Positions 1-13,371 of a stretch of 64,000 nt of DNA are shown in pieces. The first letter of the stretch is position 1; the number at the start of each line of letters is the position of its first letter. Location: NCBI GenBank assembly GCA_027625915.1, contig JANTQA010000010.1:1674001-1738000 (forward strand), in the 5' to 3' direction. A program made the position numbers and the translations under genes. Below the pieces are notes generated by a model. The model saw nothing but the letters and a program-made list of their open reading frames with translations. It was not told the DNA's origin and did no database searches. Source of the stretch: Anaeramoeba flamelloides (Eukaryota > Metamonada > Anaeramoebidae).

Positions 1-1727
1 TTGTATCGTTTAAATATCAATTTTTTTAAACATAACTTTCTTTTTACATGAAAAAATATTTTATCCAGAAAAAATGTCAATTATGTTGAGAAAAAAGTTA
101 TTTTAATGATAAAATTTTGTTAAACAAAAATGATCATTTTTGAGGGTAATATTCTCTTTATAAAATATTATACATAGTTCAGAATTACCAAGTCATTCTA
201 TAAATTGATTTCTTTATTTAAGATATTGCATTGATAACTTGATAACTTTTATAAAACAACAAACCGATTCTAAAATTATTTTTTTTCAATTGACAAAAAA
301 TAAACAAAAATACATCAAGATTAGATCAAAAAAATTATCAATTTTTATCTAGATTTGATTGTAAATTTTCTCTATCCTTGTCAACTCAAATATCAACACA
401 AGGTACCTCATAGTTTCTGGATCATTTTGTAGCATCATAAGCTGCTATGAAAATAAAATCTTTTGCGGACACTATCAACCAGATTAACATTCTTGTGTAA
501 GTTGTTCCTCAGTTAAATAATTTACCAAAGTATCTGTAACACAAAAGGAGGTGTTTTGGATTTTAATATTTTTCCAATGGTAATCATATTACCATAAATC
601 CAGAATGTTTATTTGAAAAAAGTGTGAACTTCTTTTTGTTTCTTCTTATACTCATAATTTTACATTTTGTGGAAGAACCCAAATTAATAATAGGCTTAGT
701 TTTTTGTTAATCTATCTCTTTATTCTAAATTAAATTCCATTTTCATCTTCAGAATTTAAAGTTTGAAAATCGTTTTATTTCAACCTCCTCTATTCTCGAT
801 TTAAATGTATTTTTTTCTATTGATCAGTATTTATTTGTTTGAAGTAAATTTTGGAATTTGTATTATTGTTTCAATAAAAACTTGTTCTTTTCTCAGCTTT
901 TTTTTATTTTTTTTTGAATTATATTTATAAAAATGTACATTTCTAATTTTAATTCTTTTAATTTGGATTTATTTGACTATAAAATTATTTAAATAAAGAT
1001 CTGAAACAAAAAGGTGATTAAATCGATTGAGTATTTTCAATAACCCGGTTTATATCATGTATTTTCTTTGTGAAAAACTACAACTTTTTTGGAAAAAAAA
1101 TATGCTTCCAGAAAAAAACTTTTATTCATAAAAAAATATTAATTAACGAAAAAAAGGACAAATTTTTGAAAGTCCCAACTTTTTCACAAAAAAAAAAAAA
1201 ACTATTTCGAGAAAAATTAATTTATTAATAAAGAAAAAATTATTTAGTAGTGAAAATACATTTATTCAAGAAAAAAAAGATTTTACGAACAAGTAATAGT
1301 ATTTGTGAATTAATCAGATTTAAATGGAATGTTCTATTAGGTGATTTTAGGGAGAAAAAAGAAAAAAAATCAATAAATTTATTAAAATATAAAATCAATT
1401 TTAAAAAGAAATTTAACCAATTCAGAAATCAAATCAAAGAATTTAAGTAACTTAATTTATTTTATTTAACAAATTTGTTTTGAAATTTACTAAAAAATAA
1501 TATTTTGTTATGTTTCAGTTTTTTTTACAATTGGGGTAATATAAAAAATAGTTGTTTTAACATTTTCAAATTTATTAATTTATAGTCATATTTTTTAAAT
1601 CATCTAAAATAATGGATTTTTTTGATATTTTATTCGGTTGAATTTTTCAAAGAATAATTCTATCCAAAAAAAAAAAAGTTAGAATATTAGTTTCCTGAAA
1701 CAATACCCGTCTATATAAAAATTTTTA

Positions 1728-1926
1728 CAGTCAGTTCCACTTTCAGGGCCCAAACTTTCAACGAAGTTTAAGGCACATTAAAAATCTCAAATTAAGGCTC
1801 AAAATTTGTTATTTTTTTTTTTTTACAATTTAACATATGAGAATCTGAATTTTTTGCCGTAATTTGAGATTTTTATTGTGTATTAAATTTCGTTGAAAGT
1901 TTGTACCTTAAAAGTGGAACCGACTG
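1728..1926. mobile_element. Foldback MITE, family D, copy 1
   Basis: This ~199-bp element is almost entirely one inverted repeat. Its ends read CAGTCAGTTCCACTTT and the complement AAAGTGGAACCGACTG, with TA directly outside each end. Arms contain the shared block AACTTTCAACGAA and an AATTAAGG motif. The CAGT terminus and TA duplication are typical of Tc1/mariner-type non-autonomous elements. It has no coding capacity. Related copies lie at 5597, 47434 and 61183, with a decayed one near 35143. Confidence 0.75.
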
Positions 1927-3196
1927 TATTGTAGAACTTCCAAAATTTATTTAGCATGTTTTTGATACATAATTTATGGATTTAATTACAATATTTTTTT
2001 TTTTCAATAAGAGAAAAAAGAAAAAAAAACGAAAAAATGAAAATCACGTTATTTCGTAGAAATCTAAATCGATTACAATATAAGTAGTTAGAAATGGGTC
2101 AATTGATTTTGGGTTCTTTAATTTTCTCATAGTTGTCAATAAATTGACTACAACTATTAGAGCAAAACTACCAATAAAAAAATTAAAATTACCACTATTT
2201 ATTTCATTTATTCAATAATTTAATTGATCACATTAAAAGAAGTAAAAATACTTTTTTTTTTATTTCGAGTTTTATATTAGAAAAAGTTTTGGTTTGATAA
2301 ATAGTATATTTATTACTATAATTTGGCTAAATGTAAGGACAAAAAATTAATTTTTCTTAACTACATGAAACATTATTCGAATGAATTTATTACTAATTTC
2401 AAAATTAGAAACTAGAAAAATTCCATTTAGATTTAAAACAATCAAGAACAATTATCTACAAATAATTAAACAAGAAAAAGCTTTAGGGCTATTTATACTT
2501 AATTTTTTTTTAATTCGTTTTTTATTATTAAAATCTTTTTCAAATAATTAGAAGGTGTTAAATTTAATCTATATATTTTAATTTGGTAAAGTCTAACGAA
2601 CTATTTAATTTAATTAAAATATATGTACATAAATATATATATATATAAAAATATTAATTTTATGAAAAAAGATGTTTTTCCAAAAATATCCTAATGAAAA
2701 GTAAAAAAATTAAATGGATAAAATTAATCTATAAATTTGCATGAAAAAAACAATTTCTTAATATTAAGGATTATAATATCATTTGATTTATTTTAAAAAT
2801 GTAATATTTGAGAGAGATTTAAATCTACAAAAAAAAAAAAATGCAGGAACAAAACCAAGAAATTTTAATCAAAAAGTTCGTTACAATATAATAAAAAATT
2901 AATTAACTTACAAACAATTAAAGTATTATTTTGTAGATAGACCTCTTCTGAATGGGGTGTATTTCATTTGTTCCTTTTTTTATTTTGATTAAAAAAATCT
3001 TCAAGAAGTTAAAGATGTATAATTTTTTAGTTTCGTTTCATATTCTCTTTCATTTTAATTTTCCCATTAACAACATTAATTAAATTGAGATCTTTATATT
3101 TGCAGTTTTCAAAATTTCAATTTTTTTAATACAAAAAAAAAATATTTTGGAAAAAATATAATTTTGTCCTTAGGAGATAAAATGTTATTAAATACT

Positions 3197-3199
<3 letters not shown>

Positions 3200-3237
<38 letters not shown>

Positions 3238-3241
3238 GGGG
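3200..3241 (+). repeat. Poly-T tract abutting a G6 run
   Basis: A run of about 37 T is followed directly by GGGGGG. Long A/T homopolymers recur in this window (poly-A near 6477-6532 and 29162-29196), but this one stands out for its G-run border. It could be a decayed retroposon tail or replication slippage; the sequence does not decide. Confidence 0.6.
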
Positions 3242-4284
3242 GTTGGGAATATTGCCTATTTCTTATAGGGTAGCCTACTCTTGATATTAGTGAAAGAAAT
3301 TGAACGAAAAAGTATTTATAGATTTTAAGACTTTATGAATATTTAGACAACGAAAAAATAACTATAACCCTACAAAAGTATTTGAATATAAAAATTTTTG
3401 GGATTTAAAGTCTAATACTTCTTTATATAACTTTGAGAAGAAAATTCATTAATGTTTTATTGTACTTAACCAAATTATTATGAATAGAATATTGGTAATT
3501 CTTTATCAGGTAATGTTTCTACTTTTCAATAAAGGAAATTAACAAGTGAAATATATGATGAGAATTGGAATGCAAATTAAAAAATCTCAGGAAAGCCGAA
3601 TATTTACCAAACAAAAAGTACAAAAAACTTTTTTTAATTAATTATAACCAAAAATAATTAAAATTGAATTCAAATCACTTAAAAAAAACAATTTTCCCAA
3701 TTTGAGTGTTAAAATTTTGATCACTTCAACCTCAAGTAATAAAGATTATTAAATATTTCTCTTGGAAAAGGAACAATTAAATTAATACATCACCACTAAT
3801 AAAAGAGTAAAATATCTTCGAAATGAAGAGAGTCAAATAATTTGTATTCTATAAACACAGTGATCTTTCACGTGCAGTTCTAGTGGAGAAAGAAAGTCAA
3901 TTTTTTAATTTAAATTAACTCTATAAAAAATTGATTTTTTTCTTGTTAATTAAATTATTGAAATGATTAATACCTGACAGTTTTGAATAACTTTTGTGGT
4001 GTTGTGTATAATATTTAATAATAAAAATTTCAAAAAATTTTCTCCCTCGAATATATAAAAAATTTCAGTTATTCTTCTTGAAAATAATAATAACGAAACC
4101 AAAAAACACAACTCAACAATGGATTTGAATGAATAATTATTATTTTCAACAATTAACTGTATAAGTACCCTGTAAAAAGAATATTTTCAAGTTGTTGGTA
4201 TCTTAACAATTGAATTGGTATTGGATCTGAATCTTAATTTTCATTTTTTACACAAGTTATTTTTTCAAAAATTGGAATTTGAAA

Positions 4285-6468
4285 ATGTCATTTTGGTCCA
4301 ACCCTTTTTCTATTTTTACAGATCCAAAAAAACAAGAAGAAACAAACAACCAGGAGACAAAAAAAACACAAGAAAATGACAAAGAAAACAAAAATGAGTC
4401 AAGTCAACAAAATAAAAAAGAACAAGAAAAAAATCAAGAGAATGAACAAAAAGAAAACAAAAATAAGAAAGAGCAAAAAGAACAAAAAGTAGAAACATTT
4501 TTTTCACAAACAACATCCTCGTTATTCGATTTTGTTACAACAACAACAAATGTACTCTTAGAAGATCTAGGCGAATTCACACAAAGCTTAAAATCTGAAA
4601 CAAAATCAGCAATTGGTGAATTTCTTGAAGAAACAAATCCTAATTCAACAACACACAAATTTGCGTCAACTTTAAAGTCATATCTTTCAGAGGATCAAAT
4701 TACATTAGAAAATGAAATAAATTCTCAAAATAACCTAACCAAAAACACAAAAAAGTAATTTTTTTCTTTTCTTTCTTTTTTTTTTTTCAAGTAACTGTAA
4801 TTATTAAAAATCGCTTTATTGGTATTAATCATAGAAATAACGAAAACAATAAGAAAAATACGAAGGTAAAAGAAAAAGATCAAGACAATGAAAACGAAAA
4901 TGAAAATGAAAATGAAAAAGAAATAGGAACAGAAAAGACAAAAGAAAAAGAAGATGAGAATAAGAGTAGAGAACCAATTTATTTAAAAGAACCAGAAAAC
5001 AAAGAGGAATACCAATTATGGAAACAAACAGATAATTTGTTATCTCGAAAAGAAGAAATTGAGAAACTTTTAAAGGACAATCAAAATGCCAAGGAAAATT
5101 TCCAGCGTTTAGGTAATTTTATTATATTCTTTATATTTATTTTTACATTTGGATCAAATAATCAAATTAAAATAGTATTAAAAATCTTTAAAGAATTTAA
5201 TTTTTAAGGGACTATTCTCTATTATTTTATTTTTGACCAATTTCTAAATAATGATTCCTTATCTAGAAATATGTTTAATATTGAAAAAAATAGATTTTTC
5301 AAATCTAAGTAATTGGCAAAAAATTTTCTCAATCTCTATTTAATTTAGGTAAAAAAATTTAATAGAGATTAGTCCCTTAAAGCCATTTCCAAATGGCTTA
5401 TTTTAAAATTAGTTCACACATTAATTATTTAATTAGAGTATCAATATTTTAGAAAACTCCTTTAAAACCAAGAATCTGAGATTTTTCTCTTTATAACAAT
5501 TTTTATAAGTGGTCCTTCTAAGTGTCCAATTCACACATTTTAAGTTGTTTGGTTAACACTTAATGAGTTTTTAAATACACACTTTTTTAAAAAATATAGT
5601 TAGTTCCACTTATAAGAGACAAACTTTCAACAAAAATTAAGGCACAAAGAAATCTCAGAATAAAGGAACAAAATTCAAATTCTAGCAAAATAATTTGTGA
5701 AAAAAAAAATTCTAAAAAATGTGCTTTAATTTGAGATTTTTTTGTACCTTAATTTTTGTTGAAAGTTTGTGTTTTAAAAGTGGAACTGACTAGAGCTGGA
5801 ACTGAAATTATTTTTTAATTGTGAAAATTGAATTTTTTGAAGGAAAATTTTTGGAAACCTGATTGAATTTTGAAATGTATTTGGAGATTTTTAAGGTTCA
5901 TATTGGAAATTAATATTGAAAAAAAAGATGATTTCCAAGAAAGAAAAATGGATTAGATTGAAGATCATTCTTTTTTTTACACTTTTGCAAGTATAAATAA
6001 TCTAATTATTTGGTGGTATTACATTTTTAATTAACATTTGCAATTTAGAGTAATTGAGAAAATTTTATCGAAAAGTATTAATTGGATGAAAACTAGATAA
6101 CAATAAAACTAAACTCCATTTCACTCAAAGGGGCCCAGCCAAAAATGAAAAAGTCACTTTATTTTTAAGAATCAACCAAACTTAGATTGTTTAAAAATAC
6201 GAGAAATAATAAACTTCATATAAGAATCCATAATTATAAAAGAAACCCCTGAACAAACCATAAATTTCAAAAAAAAAAAAATGTTAAAAAATTTTTTGGG
6301 CCACATTCATTGGAACGTCTCATGCAAAATTCTCAATTTCTTTAGGAAATTAAAATCGTTGATAATAATATTTTTTACTTGTAAATGTATGAATTTTAAA
6401 AGAACATACAAAGCTTAACTTTTCTTAAGGTTTATTTCGTTTTTCAAACATTTTTTTTTTCAAAGTTA

Positions 6469-6536
<68 letters not shown>

Positions 6537-9500
6537 TTACAAAATGCGAAAAAATGATTTAGATCTAAAAATTGAAAATTTTAGTTTGATAAGAGTAATG
6601 AATTAAACTCATAGAATGTCTTCCATTTCTTCAATAAAACTGGGCCCCTTTGACTGAAAAAGAGTTTAATTTGGAATATCATTATTCAAATTTTTTTTCG
6701 AAGTTGAATTACAGTGAAAAAAAAACTAAAAAAAATAATTAATGGATGATTTGGTTATTGCTAGTTAGGTCTGCATTAGATTTAATAAATTTAATGAATT
6801 TATATAAAGTATTTTATTGTGATATTTAAATTTGAAAAGGCTCAATAACTAAATGGAAAATTTTGTATAGAATTCCCAACTATTTTTTTTTTGATCACAT
6901 ATAATTAAATAATCCAAGATATTCACAAAGGCAATTGAAAGTGAAATTGTTAGATTAATTTTAGTTTGGTTCTGTTTTATTGAACTTTTGAGATTACTGT
7001 TAAATAGAAATTAAAAATTATACAGAATATCGAAAAATGTTAAAGGTATACTCAATGATTATTTGAATTTTTTGTTTGTTTCTCTTTATCTAAAATTAAA
7101 ACGTGTTAAAAAGACAAAAAAAAACATTTTTATTTTTTTTTTATGATTGAAGAAGTGTAAATTACACTCTAAATGTCCTTTTACTTAAATTTCCTCAAAG
7201 GTAATTTAAGAGTAAAATCATAGATTTCACAATTTTTCAAGGTGAAAAACATACCCATTTTTTTTTATGGATTAAAAATAAAAACAAAAAATTGAAAAGA
7301 AAAAAGGATTTAAAAGGGATTTTAAAAGGGGTTTATTAGGAGTAATTGGTAAAAAATCAAAAAAAAAAAAAACCAATGCTATCTTTAATTAAGAACACTG
7401 CCAAAATCACAGCCACAATACTTTTGGTTTAAATTTAATTTAATTTGATAATTGATCATGACTGTTCATTTAGTTATTTTTTTTTTTAATTGTTGTTGTT
7501 TTTCTTTTCATCTGATTTACTTACAACCTTTGGCATTTTTTGCCTTTGCTTTTTTGTTTTTATTTTCAAGTTACTCATACTTTCGTGTTTCAGTATTTTC
7601 AGTATTAAAAAGTAACCACTTGATCTTTTTCCTTTGTAACTCTTCTTCTTCCCAATATAAAGAAAATTCAGCTCAGTAAGAGAAAAAATGGAAAAAAATA
7701 AAAACATTTTTATTTTTAGGAAATCTCACTTTCAGTAATTTCTGATAGAGTTTGTATGAACAAATAGCATTTCAAATTTAATCTTATTATAAAAATACAA
7801 TAAAAATAAATCATATATGAACTTTGAGATATAAATTAAATTTTATATATGGATTACAGTATTGAACAAAATTCTTGGACATAAAAATAAGTCCTGACAA
7901 TATAATTAATTGTTAATATTATGAAAATTGTTTAGTCCTTGATTAATAATTTCTTTTATTTTAGAATCAAACTCTAGAAATTATAACATAAACACTTATT
8001 AGAATGATGGTTAATTAAATTACACTTGTTTAAAATAATATTCAATCAGCCAAAAACAAGAATAAAAATTTTGATTGTCCAAATTATTAGCAAACCTCTA
8101 TAAAACTCTATTTTGGTATACAAAATAAGTTGATCTACTTTCGTTATCAAAAAATTAAATGAGTATTCTATAGAGATCACTCCACTTTAATGAACTTTAG
8201 GTAAGCTATTTCCAAAAAAGTGGGGCAAATTCATTTTAAAATATCTTTATTAAACCCAATCTTCAAAAAACTATTTAAATATCCAAAATCAACAAGTATC
8301 ATTTATTGAATCTTGATAATAATTAAATTTGTTTGTTAGTATGATATTACATAAATAAAAGAGATTAAATTTTCTAATCTCGATTTTTTATGATATTTTT
8401 TAGGGGTGAAAATTGGTGAATATTATTTTCTTGTTGATCGAAAAAATCGTTTTTATAACTTGTTTAAACTAGACAAATTTTCCAATAAAATTGAAAACGT
8501 ATAACTGTATTTTAGTGTTTTAAAAATCATCTTATGTCCTTGTCATATTTCCATTTTTTTTATTGAAATTGGCCATGTATTGTTTTCTCCAAAAAAAGTG
8601 GTATTTTTTTTTTCATTATTTTAAATATTTCAATTAACATATTTTGAAATAAAAACCGAAGTCATTGATTCATCAGTATTAATATTTAACTTAATTTGGT
8701 ATTGCCAATTAACGAATAGCTCCACCAACAAAGAGGATTTTGTATGAAATGTAAAAAAATTTCTTACTTTTTCGTAAATTTCTCAGGTTTATTGCTGAGT
8801 TCATAAAAAAATTATTTAGCAATAAGAAGGATTTGATTTTAAATTTTCCTAATATTATTATTATTATTATTTAGAGAAAGGAGTAATCAAAGAAAATTGT
8901 ATCAAATAAAAAAAAGAGAAGAAGAAAATTAATTAATATATTTATATAAAAGAATACTATCATTTACATGAACATAATTAAAAACTATCCATTGTCGTTA
9001 GGTTTTCCAGGATTTGAAAGAATTGAGTAAAATCCTTGATTTTAATAAATTCTTTCTAATTCTGGAAAACCGCCGTTAGCTTTTTTTTGATTTGAGTAAT
9101 AAAAAGAAAATTTCTTAAATTTTCTTTTAATTTCACAAATTAAAAAAAAGCTAGGCACTTGACGACACGTCCCCAGAATACACAGGAGGTGCAAAAAACC
9201 CAATAGAAAGACTATCGATTACAGATAAAAATTCCACAATCTGTGTTTAATAATTGGTATTCCAGGACTCAGAAGAGTGGGGCACTAGGTGTCCGAATTT
9301 ATATATTTAATACTATTTTAAGTATTTTTTGTTGTCACTTTTTTTTTATTATTTTTTCTTGATTACCTTAAGTTTTCTAACCATAAATTTTCCTAATATT
9401 AACAATAAATAATGATTCCCGGACTTATTTTCATGTCCAGTTTTTTTTTTTCAATGATATATACAGAATATCAACAAACATTAAAGGTTAATCAAATTAT

Positions 9501-10653
9501 TCTTTAAATGATTTACTTTGACTTTCTTCCAAAAAAAACTTGTTAAAAATCCTAAAAAAAAAATTGAAAATTTCCAATCTAACCAAATACAATTTATCAA
9601 AAGGAAATTTAAATTGTTTTGCCTTCCTTTCAAGATTCATCTTTTTAAAACTACGATTATTTTTTTTTTACAAGTTAGAACAAACAGTTTTTGTCGTTAA
9701 TTTAATAGTGTTTTTACTTTTATAAAAACTTTTGGGATAATTAGCTTGTTCTTCAATTTTTTTGGTTTGTTTTTAACAAATTTTATTTAGAAAAAAATTT
9801 TCAGAAACTCACAAAAGATACTTTTGTAAAGATCATTTTCCTAATCAAAATTTTATTTTTTTTAAGGGGTTTACTACAAACAGGAGGCGATTTTGTTTAA
9901 TCATCTTTCTTCCATAATAATAAAAAAGAAAAAAAAAAGAAAAAACGGTTTTTTTTTCGTATGTTGCTAAATTTTTTGAATTTGAGACAATTTTGAGTAT
10001 TAAAAAAAAATTTTTTTTAATAAAAATGTACAAAAAATGTACAAAAAATGTAAATCTTTAGTAAGAAACCTTTAACTTATTGAACAAAGATTCGATTTTT
10101 CAAAAGTTTATATTTAAAATACAATGATTTTTTTTTTTTTTTCTGTTTTTGATATCAAAGCCTTAAAATTCTTTTTAATATATGAATATTAATATAAACT
10201 CCGAAATTTCTTCTTAAAATTTTTCTATCTATGATTTATAAAATAATTAAAGTTCCTGATACTATTACTTATGAAGATTTTTGGAATAGATATTTTTTTC
10301 ACTTAGAAAACAAAAGAAGAGAAGAAAAACAAAAAAAGCTTCTTGAAGTGGTTCAAAAAACAACAAGTAACGATTCCAAGAAGAATGGAAATGAAAAAGA
10401 AAATGGGAGTATGGAAAGTAATGAGAAAAATTTAAATGAAGAGAGTAAAAAGGAAACGGAAGGAGAATTAAAAAATGATCAAAAGAACAGTATTTTTGGA
10501 GACGATCCCTATGAAAATGACGACGATGAAATCATTGATGATGAATTGGAGCAAGACAATGATGATTTAGATTTGTTGAATGAAAAACTTTCAGATTTAT
10601 CAGATCTTGATGAAGATGAATATATCCAAGAAGAAGAACTTGATTTAAACTAA
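4285..10653 (+). CDS. BSD domain-containing protein (BSDC1-like), 3 exons
   Basis: Exons are 4285-4754, 4835-5112 and 10253-10653, joined in phase to give about 382 residues. The N-terminal part is low-complexity Gln/Lys/Asn/Glu-rich, followed by an amphipathic stretch around FFSQTTSSLFDFV and LEDLGEFTQSLKSE, as in BSDC1 relatives. The BSD domain spans roughly residues 203-272: YLKEPENKEEYQLW and EEIEKLLKDN come from exon 2, and VPDTITYEDFWNRYFF with the diagnostic Phe-Trp pair comes from exon 3. A basic coiled segment and a very acidic Asp/Glu tail follow. BSD domains occur in TFIIH p62, SYAP1 and BSDC1; the layout here fits BSDC1 best. The exact cellular role is unknown. The start chosen is the ATG of MSFWSNPF, two codons inside a longer open frame. 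Intron 2 is 5140 bp and splits the BSD domain after the leucine that precedes VPDT. Confidence 0.92.
4755..4834 (+). other. Short intron 1 of the BSD gene
   Basis: Donor GTAATT and acceptor CATAG give an 80-bp intron with several stops. Skipping it joins exon 1 (phase 2) to the open NNENNKKN frame of exon 2, which has no usable start of its own. Confidence 0.8.
5208..5376. mobile_element. Short inverted-repeat element, family I, copy 1
   Basis: An approximately 169-bp element with ends GGGACTATTCTCTATTA and its near complement TAATAGAGATTAGTCCC. TTAA lies directly outside both ends. A second copy lies inverted at 34693-34860 with the same TTAA flanks. TTAA duplications are typical of piggyBac-type elements, but as TTAA is a palindrome it could belong to the terminal repeat. 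No coding capacity. Confidence 0.6.
5597..5792. mobile_element. Foldback MITE, family D, copy 2 (decayed ends)
   Basis: Arms TTAGTTCCACTTATAAG and AAAAGTGGAACTGACT frame the family block CAAACTTTCAAC. The terminal CAGT and the right TA have drifted compared with copies 3 and 4, so this is an older insertion. It sits inside the long BSD-gene intron. Confidence 0.7.
6112..6666. mobile_element. Terminal-inverted-repeat element, family B, copy 1
   Basis: The ends are AACTCCATTTCACTCAAAGG and the complement of CTTTGACTGAAAAAGAGTT, each followed inward by GGGGCCCAG, an unusually GC-rich motif for this DNA. TA flanks both ends. The interior is non-coding and holds a poly-A run of more than 50 bases near 6477-6532. 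A second copy (59792-60824) is inverted relative to this one and carries a nested insertion. Confidence 0.8.
6477..6532 (+). repeat. Poly-A tract of more than 50 bases
   Basis: An uninterrupted A-run inside family-B copy 1. The matching part of copy 2 (about 59925-59990) is a T-run broken up by repeats of a TTTTTGC-type unit, so the tract has changed by slippage since the copies diverged. Confidence 0.75.
7150..7675. repeat. Dispersed repeat E, copy 1
   Basis: This matches about 41893-42425 in the same orientation. Shared blocks include AAATTTCCTCAAAGGTAATT, ATAATTGATCA, GTTACTCATACTTTC and TTTTTCCTTTGTAACTCTTC, in the same order with indels. Ends are not resolved and no coding capacity is seen; short frames inside it differ between copies. 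Confidence 0.6.
8205..9130. repeat. Dispersed repeat F, copy 1
   Basis: Co-linear with about 23955-24770, and inverted with about 42580-43140. Shared blocks include ATTTTAAAATATC, TGATATTTTTTA followed by GGTGAAAATTG, CATATTTTGAAAT and CTTAATTTGGTATTGCC. A small hairpin, TTAGGTTTTCCAG ... CTGGAAAACC, lies at about 8998-9072. The copies are old and no reading frame is conserved between them. Confidence 0.6.
9150..9300. other. GC-richer unexplained island within the intron
   Basis: This ~150-bp block is visibly less AT-rich than its surroundings (for example GACGACACGTCCCCAGAATA and AGAGTGGGGCACTAGGTGTC). Short peptides can be read but none is recognisable. It may be a decayed coding fragment or a structured RNA. 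Nothing decisive is visible. Confidence 0.35.
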
Positions 10654-13371
10654 AAAATTGAAAAAAAAGAATTTTTTTTATTATTTTGAATTATTATTCG
10701 TATTATCAAAAATATCTTTTCTAATAAAAATAATGTCAAGTATCAAACCTTTTTATATATTTTTATTGAAAAAGAATCATAATTTTCAGCAAATTATAAC
10801 TTTTATATTTTTTTAAGAGTAAATTAGAATTTATGAGTTAATATTTGCTCCAAAACATATTAATTCAAATCCCAATCAAAAGCATAGATTAATTATTAAA
10901 ATTTCTTTTTTTTAAATCTTGTCTCACATAAGTTGTTTTTGATCATTTTTTTTTTAATTTTTTTGTAACATAAAATTTAATTTTTGAAATAAGATTAACA
11001 TCAGAAAAATTAATTTAGGGGTATTGAAAAAGTGAATTTGAAAGATTTTTCTATAATTTGAAATACTAAAAAATAAATAAATAATTATCAAATAAATTAA
11101 AAAATTTCAATGCATGAATAGAAGAGTTATCAACATAAAAATTTATTTGTAAATTTGTGGTAATTACACCAACAATTGTTGATCGAACAAAGTTTAGATC
11201 ATGAAGGAATTTTATATGATTTTCTCTATTTAAAAGAATTTAACTATAACCAAAAACCAACCATTCAAATTTTTTTCCATGATCTAACCAAAAAGATTAC
11301 AATACTCAAGAAATGAAATTGAAAAAGACAATACATAAAAGGAAAAAATATTCCTAAATTTCATAAAAAGATCACAAATGTTATTCTTTTAAATTATTTT
11401 ATATCTAAATATAATTTTACAATTATGATTATTATAAATAATATATTTTTAGGTCATTTTGTAAATAACTAATGGAAAGAAAGATTTTACTCAATTTTCT
11501 AAAATTTTTTTATTAAAACTCCTTAATATTTTTTGATTACCAAGTTTTATTCATATTTTGAGAAATAAATCCAATTATTAACAAAAAAAATAAACAATAA
11601 ATGATAAAATATATTATTTTTCGAAAATTAAGAATAACTTTATACTTTTAATGGAAGTTTTTTTGAGTATTTGTTCCCTTATTCTTATCAAAAAAAATAT
11701 TTTCGATTTTTAAGATCAAAATCCAACTTTTTCTAATTTGGTTTTTTCTTTCCATATTGTTGGTTAGGCTTTCTTGGTTTTTATTTGTTTCTTATTTTTT
11801 CTTTCCTGTTTCTTTTTCTTTTTTGCAAAATATGTCCCTACAACCCAAAAAAAAAAACACTAAAAATTGAAAACTGATCAAATACCTTCAATTAAAAAAA
11901 TTAAAAAAACTAAATAAAAACATAAAAATAAATATAGTTACCATTTAACTTTTTCTTGAATATATTTTCTGCCAAAATGATTGAATTCAAATTTGAAATT
12001 ATGTATATTTTTATATAAACTATCTTGTTTTAACTCATTTACTAAAACAAATTCTAAATTATGGGAATTTTATTTTCACAAAAGGGACTAATTTGGTCTT
12101 CAAATGTTTTTTTTATTTTTAAATGGTAAAATTAAAAAAAAGTTCAATAAAAAAGATAGTATCTCTGGAAAAAATAACCTAATTTAATAGTTTAACTTAT
12201 TCTTTGATTTCAAAATTTTTCAACCCCCGATTTTTCAAAAAAAAATAAAAAAGAGTACAGAAATTTCAATAAATATTTTCGATATTCAAAAGTTGAGAGT
12301 GTTTTTATTCTAAAAAAAATTTTATCCCAGTTGTTAATTGAATTAAGTTATGAAGCTAGATTTTGAAAAATATTAATCAGAAAAAAATATTGCTTTTTTT
12401 ATTTAGGACATATAATGTGGAAAAAAAAAAAGAGATCTTCCAATAGACAAATAACTATTAAATAAATTTCAGCAATGTAAGGTCTTTAAAAATGTATTTA
12501 ATTATTAAGCAAAAAATCTTCTTCTTGACTTTTTTTTCAGTTAAGATTTCAGTAATAAAAAATTCGAAATACTCTTTTCAAAAATTGTGATTTACTTATT
12601 TTTTAGTTTTTTTATTTTTTTTAATTATTAAAATATCAGGTTTTTATATATTTAGTATGACTTTAAAGTGTATTATTAATCATATTTAATAATTAGTTGT
12701 TCTTGAATACATAAGGATATATTTTTTTTTTTCAATTTATTATTTCAGTTGAGTCACAATTTTTGAAATGTGGGTTTAGATTTGAGTAAAAACATAATTT
12801 AATTTCCAATTTGTCATTATAATACTCATATTGATCCTTGTCTCGATTATACACATTAAAAAAATAAAAATAAAATTTAAAAGACACCTTTTGTATGCCA
12901 ACCAACTTAATCTATCTTGATGTATTAATGGAGAATAAATTTATAATTTCTATTCCAATTATTTGTTATCCAAATTGTAAATAATTTCTTTATTTCTTAA
13001 GAAAAAGGGTGATTAAATTGAAATTATTAAGAAGGTCATGAATTAAATATGATAAAGCACAATTATAATTTTTTTCAAATTTATAATTATTGATTTGTAG
13101 TGTTTATTTTTTCATTTATCAATTGTCAAAAATAGTACCAAAAATAAATAGTCTTGTGAAAAAATTATTTAAATTTTTAATCACAAATCTAAAAAAGATT
13201 TTTTTCAAATGATGTTTCGATCAATAATTTAATGTATTCAAATCACAACAAAGAAAAAGCTCAAAAAAAAGAATAGGAATTTTCTTCAAAAAAAAAGAAA
13301 TAATAAATAAATAAATAAAGAATATTAATGAATTTTAAAAAATATATTTTTGTTTTTTGTTTTCATTAAAA
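10654..13371. other. Convergent intergenic region, BSD gene to SKP1
   Basis: The 3' ends of the BSD gene and SKP1 face each other here. The stretch is AT-rich and non-coding apart from family-A element copy 1 (11833-12410). No RNA gene or terminator structure was recognised. Confidence 0.6.
11833..12410 (+). mobile_element. Terminal-repeat element, family A, copy 1
   Basis: The ~578-bp element begins TGTCCCTACAACCC and ends ATTTAGGACA, with TA immediately outside both ends. Internal blocks such as TTGAATTCAAATTTGAAATT and CGATATTCAAAAGTTGAGAG are shared with copies at 33842 (same orientation) and 19299 and 59574 (inverted). No coding capacity; a non-autonomous TA-targeting DNA element is the simplest reading. 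Confidence 0.75.

Larger units (their letters stand above)
1..4284. other. Gene-free AT-rich flank with one foldback element
   Basis: No convincing coding exon is visible on either strand; the short open frames are low-complexity Lys/Asn/Phe/Ile-rich chance products of AT-rich DNA. The stretch holds one family-D foldback element (1728-1926) and a poly-T run of about 37 bases near 3200-3236 followed directly by six G. The last few hundred bases are presumably the 5' flank of the BSD-domain gene, but no promoter element can be assigned. Confidence 0.6.
5113..10252 (+). other. 5.1-kb intron 2 of the BSD gene, filled with repeats
   Basis: Donor GTAATTTT lies after CGTTTAG and the acceptor TAAAG precedes TTCCTGATAC. 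The split valine codon (G + TT) restores the VPD motif of the BSD domain. The intron carries repeat I1 (5208-5376), D2 (5597-5792), B1 (6112-6666), E1 (about 7150-7675) and F1 (about 8205-9130), plus a GC-richer island at about 9150-9300. No credible nested gene was found; open frames near 7452-7679 lie inside repeat E1. Confidence 0.88.
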